A DNA stretch of 64,000 bases. Source: Martelella sp. NC20 (GTDB taxonomy: Bacteria; Pseudomonadota; Alphaproteobacteria; Rhizobiales; Rhizobiaceae). The stretch is taken from positions 3,150,001-3,214,000 of the forward strand of contig NZ_CP054861.1 in assembly GCF_013459645.1 (NCBI RefSeq), read 5' to 3'. A program made the translations under genes and the position numbers. Positions 59,175 to 64,000 of the stretch are shown in pieces (positions within the stretch are counted from its first letter, which is position 1; each line of letters begins with the position of its first letter). Under the pieces are notes generated by a model. It saw only the letters and a program-made list of their open reading frames with translations. It did no database searches and was not told the origin of the DNA.

Positions 59175-59600
59175 TCAGTACTCGGCCGGCTGGTCGTCGC
59201 CCTTGCCGTCGAAGCCGTGCATCTTCAGCGCCCATTGCAGGCCGACGACGGCGCCCTTGATGGGTTGGATGATCGCGAACGCCGCAATCGCCGTGAGCGG
59301 CACCCAGATGGCGAGATGGACCCAGTCGGGCACATCCAGCAGTTCCGCCCCGGCCATGTAGCCCCCGACCATGAAATGGCCGAGGACGAGGATGACGAGA
59401 TAGGCCGGCAGGTCGTCGGCGCGATGGTGGTGAATTTCGGCGCCGCAGGCCTGACACGCATCGACGGTCTTCAGGTATCGGCCGAACAGCTTGCCCTCGC
59501 CGCAGGCGGGACAGCGGCATTTAAGCCCGTTGATGATCGCGGGCATCAGCGGGCGGTCGCGTTTTTCGCCGTAGCGATGGTGGTCGGCGTGGTCGGCCAT
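59175..59600 (-). CDS. DUF983 membrane protein with zinc-ribbon-like motifs
   Basis: A 141-residue protein. The cytosolic N-terminus has two CxxC pairs, CRCPACGEG and DACQACGAEI, likely binding a metal. Two membrane helices follow (YLVILVLGHFMVGGYM and WVHLAIWVPLTAIAAFAII), then GLQWALKMHGF. This fits DUF983, widespread in alphaproteobacteria. The ATG at 59600 follows GGAG by 6 nt. The function is unknown. Confidence 0.87.
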   Translation of the reverse strand: MADHADHHRYGEKRDRPLMPAIINGLKCRCPACGEGKLFGRYLKTVDACQACGAEIHHHRADDLPAYLVILVLGHFMVGGYMAGAELLDVPDWVHLAIWVPLTAIAAFAIIQPIKGAVVGLQWALKMHGFDGKGDDQPAEY

Positions 59601-59696
59601 GATCGTCTCCATGAAGCGTCCGACTGTTTCAGAATGGCGCGACAAAGGCAATCGCCGTCGGATGGTCGTTTCGTCGCGGGTCGTCTGTCGCAGAAC

Positions 59697-60794
59697 TCAG
59701 TCGAGCCGGCCGGTCTGGCCGCGATCCCGCAGATAATGATCGGCGACCGTGCATGCAAGCATGGCCTCGCCGATCGGCACGGCGCGGATGCCGACGCAGG
59801 GGTCGTGGCGGCCCTTGGTGCGCAGTTCCACTTCCTTGCCGTCCTTGTCGATGGACTGGCGCGGGGTCAGGATCGAGGAGGTCGGCTTCACGGCGAAGCG
59901 GGCGACGATCGGCTCTCCGGTGGATATCCCGCCGAGGATGCCGCCGGCATGGTTGGCGAGAAAACGCGGATGCCCGTCATTGCCGATCCGCATTTCGTCG
60001 GCGTTTTCCTCGCCGGTGAGTTCGGCCGAATTGAAGCCCTCGCCGATCTCGACGCCCTTGACCGCGTTGATCGACATCAGGCCGGCGGCGATATCCTGGT
60101 CGAGCTTGGCGTAGATCGGCGCGCCGAGGCCGGCAGGCACGCCTTCGGCCACCACCTCGACCACCGCGCCGACGGAGGAGCCGGCCTTGCGGATTTGATC
60201 GAGATAATCTTCCCAGACCGGCACCATTGCCGGATCGGGGCAGAAGAAGGCGTTGTTGCCGATTTCGTTCCAGTCCCAGTTGTCGCGGTTGATCCTGTGC
60301 TTGCCGATCTGCACCAGCGCGCCGCGATAGCTGACATCGGGCAGCACCTTGCGGGCGATTGCGCCGGCTGCGACGCGGGCCGCGGTCTCTCGCGCGGACG
60401 AACGGCCGCCGCCGCGATAGTCGCGCAGGCCGTATTTCACGTCATAGGTATAGTCGGCATGGCCGGGACGGTATTGCCTTGCGATCTCGCCGTAATCCTT
60501 CGAGCGCTGATCGGTGTTCTCGATCATCAGCGAGATCGGCGTGCCGGTGGTGATGTAGGTGACGCCGTCATCCTGCGGCAGCGCGCCGGAAAGCACCTTC
60601 ACCTCATCCGCTTCCCGTCGTTGGGTGACGAAGCGCGACTGGCCGGGCTTGCGGCGGTCGAGATAGATCTGGATATCGGCCAGCGTGAAGGTGATGCCGG
60701 GCGGGCAGCCATCGACGACGCAGCCAAGCGCCGGCCCGTGGCTCTCGCCCCAGGTGGTGACGCGGAACATGTGTCCGAATGTGTTGTGCGACAT
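59697..60794 (-). CDS. aroC: Chorismate synthase
   Basis: AroC converts EPSP to chorismate, the last step of the shikimate pathway, using reduced FMN. The 365-residue protein starts [32 protein letters not shown]. The family signatures [37 protein letters not shown] and the [20 protein letters not shown] end region are present. The ATG at 60794 is the family start. The phosphatase gene lies upstream on the same strand, then fabI. Confidence 0.97.
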   Translation of the reverse strand: MSHNTFGHMFRVTTWGESHGPALGCVVDGCPPGITFTLADIQIYLDRRKPGQSRFVTQRREADEVKVLSGALPQDDGVTYITTGTPISLMIENTDQRSKDYGEIARQYRPGHADYTYDVKYGLRDYRGGGRSSARETAARVAAGAIARKVLPDVSYRGALVQIGKHRINRDNWDWNEIGNNAFFCPDPAMVPVWEDYLDQIRKAGSSVGAVVEVVAEGVPAGLGAPIYAKLDQDIAAGLMSINAVKGVEIGEGFNSAELTGEENADEMRIGNDGHPRFLANHAGGILGGISTGEPIVARFAVKPTSSILTPRQSIDKDGKEVELRTKGRHDPCVGIRAVPIGEAMLACTVADHYLRDRGQTGRLD

Positions 60795-60868
60795 CAAAAA
60801 CCTCCACCGGCCCGCAAGTCTCAAGGCCCGGCTCTATAGCAATTGGACGAGGAGGAAAAGTCTCGGCG

Positions 60869-61471
60869 CTACACAATCCAGCCGATGGCGCCGGTCTCGG
60901 GGTCGAGGCTGAGGATATTGTCCTGCGGGATCGCCAGCTCGGCGGCCTCGGCGGTGCTGGCGCCGCCGACGATCCGGAACAGCGAGCGGATGACGCCGCC
61001 ATGGGCAACGCAGACCGTCGGTCCGACGACGTCCTTCAGCCAGGCGCCGATCCGCCAGGAGAGAATTTCATAGCTTTCGGCATCGTCGCCCGGCGGCACG
61101 AACGCCCATTTGTCCTTTTCGCGCTCATCGAGAAGCGCGGGACTGACATCCGACAGCTCCCGCAAGGTGCGGCCTTCCCAGTCGCCGAAGGAGAGTTCCT
61201 TGAGCCGGTCATCGGTGCGGTAGAGTTCCGGCGTCAGGCCCATGGCGGCGCGAACGCGCTCCATCGTCTCGCGGGTTCTGGAAAGCGGGCTTGCGACAAA
61301 GTCGTAAAGATGTGTCTCAGAGCCCAGAACGGCGGCGAGCGCGCTGCCATTGCCATTGGCCTGGCCGCGGCCGGTATCGTTCAGCGGTATGTCCTGCTGG
61401 CCCTGGAGCCGGTATTCGGCGTTCCAATCGGTCTGGCCGTGCCGGATGACATAGATCTGCAATTTCAGCAT
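60869..61471 (-). CDS. Histidine phosphatase family protein
   Basis: A 200-residue phosphoglycerate-mutase-like enzyme. The phosphorylated histidine is His11 in YVIRHGQTDWN. SPLSRTRETMERV supplies the second arginine, FGDWEGRTLREL the third conserved block, and VCVAHGGVIRSLF the second histidine. The active site is complete. The substrate is unknown; family members range from sugar-phosphate phosphatases to cobalamin enzymes. It is 74 nt upstream of aroC on the same strand. Confidence 0.9.
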   Translation of the reverse strand: MLKLQIYVIRHGQTDWNAEYRLQGQQDIPLNDTGRGQANGNGSALAAVLGSETHLYDFVASPLSRTRETMERVRAAMGLTPELYRTDDRLKELSFGDWEGRTLRELSDVSPALLDEREKDKWAFVPPGDDAESYEILSWRIGAWLKDVVGPTVCVAHGGVIRSLFRIVGGASTAEAAELAIPQDNILSLDPETGAIGWIV

Positions 61472-61586
61472 CCCGTTATGGCTGGCGCACCGCCCGATCA
61501 ACTTTCATTACAAGCAGATGCGAAAATTCAAAAGAAAGAGGGGGTTTTGCACACTTTTTAAGAGGCAGGCACCGTTTGCGGGGCCT

Positions 61587-61618
61587 GAAAAAGAAACAGG
61601 CGCGGGATGGTCCGCGCC
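61587..61618 (-). terminator. fabI terminator
   Basis: On the minus strand GGCGCGG pairs with CCGCGCC around a 6-nt loop, followed by TGTTTCTTTTTC. It begins 18 nt after the fabI stop. Confidence 0.82.
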
Positions 61619-61636
61619 CTTTGGCTCGGTTGCCGC

Positions 61637-62455
61637 TCAGTCCTTGACCACCGAAATGTCCGGCGCGTCGACCGCCTTCATGCCGACGACGTGATAGCCC
61701 GAATCGGCATGCAGCACTTCGCCGGTAACCGAGGTGGACAGATCGGACAGCAGGAACAGCGCGGTGTTGCCGACCTCGTCGATCGTGACGTTGCGCTTCA
61801 GCGGCGAATTGTATTCGTTCCACTTCAGAATGTAGCGGAAGTCGCCGATCGCCGAGCCCGCAAGCGTCTTGATCGGGCCGGCGGAGATGGCGTTGACGCG
61901 GATGCCGCGACCGCCGACATCGACGGCCATGTAGCGCACGCTCGCCTCGAGCGCTGCCTTGGCGACGCCCATGACATTGTAATGCGGCATCACCTTCTCC
62001 GCGCCGTAATAGGTCAGCGTGATCATGGAGCCGCCGTCATTCATCATCTTCTCGGCGCGCCGCGCGATGGCGGTGAACGAGTAGACCGAGATATCCATCG
62101 ACTTCGCGAAGTTCTCGCGCGAGGTATCGATATAGCGGCCGGTCAGTTCTTCTTTGTCGGAAAACGCGATGGCGTGGACCACGAAATCGATCTTGCCCCA
62201 TTCCTGCTCGAGTTTTGCGAAAACCTCCTCGACGCTCGCCGGATCGGTGACGTCGCAATGGCCGGCCATCAATGCGTCGAGTTCGGTTGCCAGCGGCTCG
62301 ACCCGCTTCTTGAGATTGTCGCCCTGCCAGGTCAGCGCGATCTCTGCTCCGGCGTCATGACATGCTTTGGCAATGCCCCATGCGATCGAACGGTTATTGG
62401 CGACACCGAGAATAATGCCGCGTTTGCCTTTCATGAGGCCGGTTGCTTCCGCCAT
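61637..62455 (-). CDS. fabI: Enoyl-[acyl-carrier-protein] reductase (NADH), FabI
   Basis: A 272-residue SDR catalysing the last step of the fatty acid elongation cycle. The cofactor loop is ILGVANNRSIAWGIAKACHDAGAEIALTW. The FabI active-site spacing Y-x6-K is seen in YYGAEKVMPHYNVMGVAKAALEASVRYMAVD, and the substrate loop has GPIKTLAGSAIGDF. The ATG at 62455 follows GGAG and gives the family start; the longer frame is not conserved. It is the usual target of triclosan and isoniazid-like inhibitors. Confidence 0.96.
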   Translation of the reverse strand: MAEATGLMKGKRGIILGVANNRSIAWGIAKACHDAGAEIALTWQGDNLKKRVEPLATELDALMAGHCDVTDPASVEEVFAKLEQEWGKIDFVVHAIAFSDKEELTGRYIDTSRENFAKSMDISVYSFTAIARRAEKMMNDGGSMITLTYYGAEKVMPHYNVMGVAKAALEASVRYMAVDVGGRGIRVNAISAGPIKTLAGSAIGDFRYILKWNEYNSPLKRNVTIDEVGNTALFLLSDLSTSVTGEVLHADSGYHVVGMKAVDAPDISVVKD

Positions 62456-62682
62456 GTGTCGATGCTCCTTGAAACTCGTCTGGTTTCTGCCTATGGCATA
62501 GGCGGCTAATCGGTTCAAGCTGGCCGTTCCGCGTCGTTGGCGCTTTCGCCGGCGAAATACCTGTTGCCAGGCGTCGCGGTTTGGGCTTCGCTCATATTGA
62601 CCGTTTCGCCGGCCGCGACGGAAGTCCGGCGCGATTGATTGCCGACGAACGGCGCGCGAAACATGATCGGGGAGTGACGGGA

Positions 62683-63303
62683 ATGGTCCAGGGCAGCGGC
62701 GAGAAGGGTGATTTCACCCGGGAGAGCGATCCCTTCGAATTGTTCGCCAAATGGCTGAAGGATGCCGAGGCGAGCGAGCCCAATGATCCGAGCGCGGCTG
62801 CGGTCGCGACCGTCGACGAGGAGGGTCTGCCCAATGTGCGCATGGTGCTGATGAAGGAATTCGACGCCAGGGGCTTCGTGTTCTACACCAATTTCGAAAG
62901 CCAGAAGGGCAGGGAGCTTCTCGGCCAGCCCAAGGCGGCAATGTGTTTTCACTGGAAGTCGCTGCGCCGCCAGATCCGGTTGCGCGGACCGGTGGAGGTG
63001 GTTTCCGAGGCCGAGGCCGATCTCTATTTCCAGTCGCGCCCGCGCGGCAGCCGCATCGGCGCATGGGCCTCGAAACAGTCGCGCACGCTCGAAAGCCGGT
63101 TCGCGCTGGAAACGGCGGTCGCCCAGACGACCGCAAAATACGGCGTCGGCGAAATTCCGCGGCCGGCCCACTGGTCGGGTTTCCGGCTGAAGCCGGTCTC
63201 GATCGAATTCTGGCATGACGGCAAGTTCCGCCTGCACGACCGCATCGAATTCCGCCGCAATACCGCCGAAGGCGGCTGGCACAAGGTCCGCATGTATCCG
63301 TGA
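62683..63303 (+). CDS. pdxH: Pyridoxamine 5'-phosphate oxidase
   Basis: PdxH oxidises pyridoxine or pyridoxamine 5'-phosphate to PLP using FMN. In the 206-residue protein, [92 protein letters not shown] holds the FMN-binding core and [10 protein letters not shown] onward the C-terminal domain ending [18 protein letters not shown]. The ATG at 62683 follows GGGAG. It is divergent from fabI, with about 230 nt between the starts. Confidence 0.96.
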   Translation: MVQGSGEKGDFTRESDPFELFAKWLKDAEASEPNDPSAAAVATVDEEGLPNVRMVLMKEFDARGFVFYTNFESQKGRELLGQPKAAMCFHWKSLRRQIRLRGPVEVVSEAEADLYFQSRPRGSRIGAWASKQSRTLESRFALETAVAQTTAKYGVGEIPRPAHWSGFRLKPVSIEFWHDGKFRLHDRIEFRRNTAEGGWHKVRMYP

Positions 63304-63323
63304 ACAATACCCGGGAGCTGTCG

Positions 63324-63791
63324 ATGGCGAACGAACTTGAAGACCAGGTCGCAGGCCAGGAGAAGAAGCTGGTTCTCGGCCGTTTCGACGAGACCGATGC
63401 CTGGGATATCGGCCAGCGGCTGGTTGACCGGGCAAGAGCGCTCGACGCGCCGGTGGTGATCGATATCCGCACGCCGAGCCGCACGCTGTTTCATGCGGCC
63501 CTGCCGGGCTCTGCGCCGGACAACGACATGTGGGCGCGGCGCAAATCCAATGTCGTGTTCCACTTTCACCGCTCGTCCTACGCGATCGAGTTGGAACACC
63601 GCCGCAAGGGCCGTACCATCGGCCCCGAAATCGGCCTCAACCTGACCGACTATGCCGATCACGGCGGCAGCTTTCCGGTCCGCATCAAACATGTCGGCGT
63701 CGTCGCCGCGATCACCGTGTCCGGCCTTGCAAGCAAGGACGATCACGGGCTGATCGTCGATGTGCTGACGGATTTCCTGAAGGAAGGCTGA
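63324..63791 (+). CDS. Haem-degrading-domain protein (UPF0303, HbpS/GlcG-like)
   Basis: A 155-residue protein of the Haem_degrading family (DUF336). It has the UPF0303 features FDETDAWDIGQRLVDRARALDAPVVIDIR near the N-terminus, LFHAALPGSAPDNDMWARRKSNVVFHFHRSSY in the middle, and FPVRIKHVGVVAAITVSGLASKDDHGLIVDVLTDFL at the end. Family members bind haem or small ligands. The ATG at 63324 follows GGGAG, preferred over the GTG that overlaps the pdxH stop. It is probably co-transcribed with pdxH. Confidence 0.87.
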   Translation: MANELEDQVAGQEKKLVLGRFDETDAWDIGQRLVDRARALDAPVVIDIRTPSRTLFHAALPGSAPDNDMWARRKSNVVFHFHRSSYAIELEHRRKGRTIGPEIGLNLTDYADHGGSFPVRIKHVGVVAAITVSGLASKDDHGLIVDVLTDFLKEG

Positions 63792-63823
63792 CGGGGACTT
63801 GCCGTCGGTCCTTCGGTCGCCGC

Positions 63824-63851
63824 TTGACATTGTGTATATACAACATAGATT
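63824..63851 (+). promoter_or_regulatory. marR promoter with palindromic operator in the spacer
   Basis: TTGACA (63824-63829) and TAGATT (63846-63851) are 16 nt apart, a good sigma-70-type pair. The spacer holds the dyad TTGTGTATATACAA with a perfect TGTATATACA core. This is the expected place for a MarR dimer to block its own promoter. Confidence 0.65.
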
Positions 63852-63857
63852 TCCGCC

Positions 63858-64000
63858 ATGACCTGGACACAGCCATCGGCGGACGATCTTTCGAGCTGCC
63901 TTCTGCTCAACACCGTCAAGACCGCGCGGGTGCTGACCCGCCGCTATGACAATCGCCTGCGTCCGCTCGGCCTGACGGTCGCACAATTTTCCGTGCTGTC
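63858..64000 (+). CDS. MarR-family transcriptional regulator (N-terminal part, runs off the window)
   Basis: The first 47 residues are visible: MTWTQPSADDLSSCLLLNTV, then KTARVLTRRYDNRLRPLGLTVAQFSVL. The helix and the RLRPLGLTVAQFSVL pattern are typical of the MarR N-terminal dimerisation helices leading into the winged helix. A cysteine at residue 14 might allow redox sensing, but too little is visible to say. The promoter upstream has a likely autoregulatory operator. Confidence 0.85.
   Translation, partial: MTWTQPSADDLSSCLLLNTVKTARVLTRRYDNRLRPLGLTVAQFSVL

Overview
This is a chromosomal window from an alphaproteobacterium of the order Hyphomicrobiales (Rhizobiales), most likely Rhizobiaceae-like. 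The evidence is the GC-rich coding sequence, the lsrB-trxB pair next to two tandem AbcR-type (alpha-r15) small RNAs, the order hydrolase / cysteine desulfurase / sufBCDS / sufT / sufA, mosaic repeats of the RIME kind, and several families typical of the group (DUF2259, DUF1176, DUF983, a rhizobial-type spermidine-synthase-like protein). Genus cannot be fixed from the sequence alone. No rRNA, tRNA, CRISPR array, transposase or prophage gene was seen.

Layout. 1-8.6 kb: the end of a PAS sensor gene, a small serine hydrolase, purB, a DUF2259 secreted protein, rpe, an orphan periplasmic binding protein, a flavin reductase, a DEAD-box RNA helicase and a Bcp peroxiredoxin. 8.7-15.7 kb: a 1146-residue AsmA/DUF3971 protein, tyrS, two small membrane proteins and an alpha/beta hydrolase. 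15.7-23.8 kb: the SUF iron-sulfur assembly operon. It has a candidate RirA iron-responsive operator in front and is interrupted twice, by a GIY-YIG nuclease gene framed by palindromes between sufB and sufC, and by a mosaic repeat between sufT and sufA. 23.8-27.4 kb: an AT-richer island with two tandem sialidase-fold paralogues of unknown function. 27.4-36.2 kb: a Ca2+/H+ antiporter, a VC0807-like membrane protein, carA, a YqeY-like protein, dnaG and rpoD. 36.2-37.9 kb: a repeat-rich stretch and a cold-shock gene. 37.9-46.8 kb: DUF1176, a PQQ sugar dehydrogenase, an aspartate aminotransferase, a GluR0-like ligand-gated K+ channel, a LysR/SDR divergent pair and a second Ca2+/H+ antiporter. 46.8-50.5 kb: an old-yellow-enzyme reductase, two AbcR-type sRNAs, lsrB and trxB. 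50.7-64 kb: an Lrp regulator, two glycosyltransferases, small membrane proteins (one only 25 residues), a KefB-type antiporter, an MFS transporter, rpmG, a spermidine-synthase-like protein, a diguanylate cyclase, DUF983, aroC, a histidine phosphatase, fabI, pdxH, a haem-degrading-domain protein and the start of a marR gene.

Most of the window is core metabolism and housekeeping. The more unusual content is (i) the family of paired palindromes whose stems co-vary, one group of which frames a GIY-YIG nuclease gene inside the suf operon; (ii) the tandem sialidase-like genes; (iii) the GluR0-like channel; (iv) the two divergent AbcR sRNAs, only one of which has a large inverted repeat at the position expected for a LysR-type activator; and (v) a leader motif repeated at the same distance in front of sufB and sufA.
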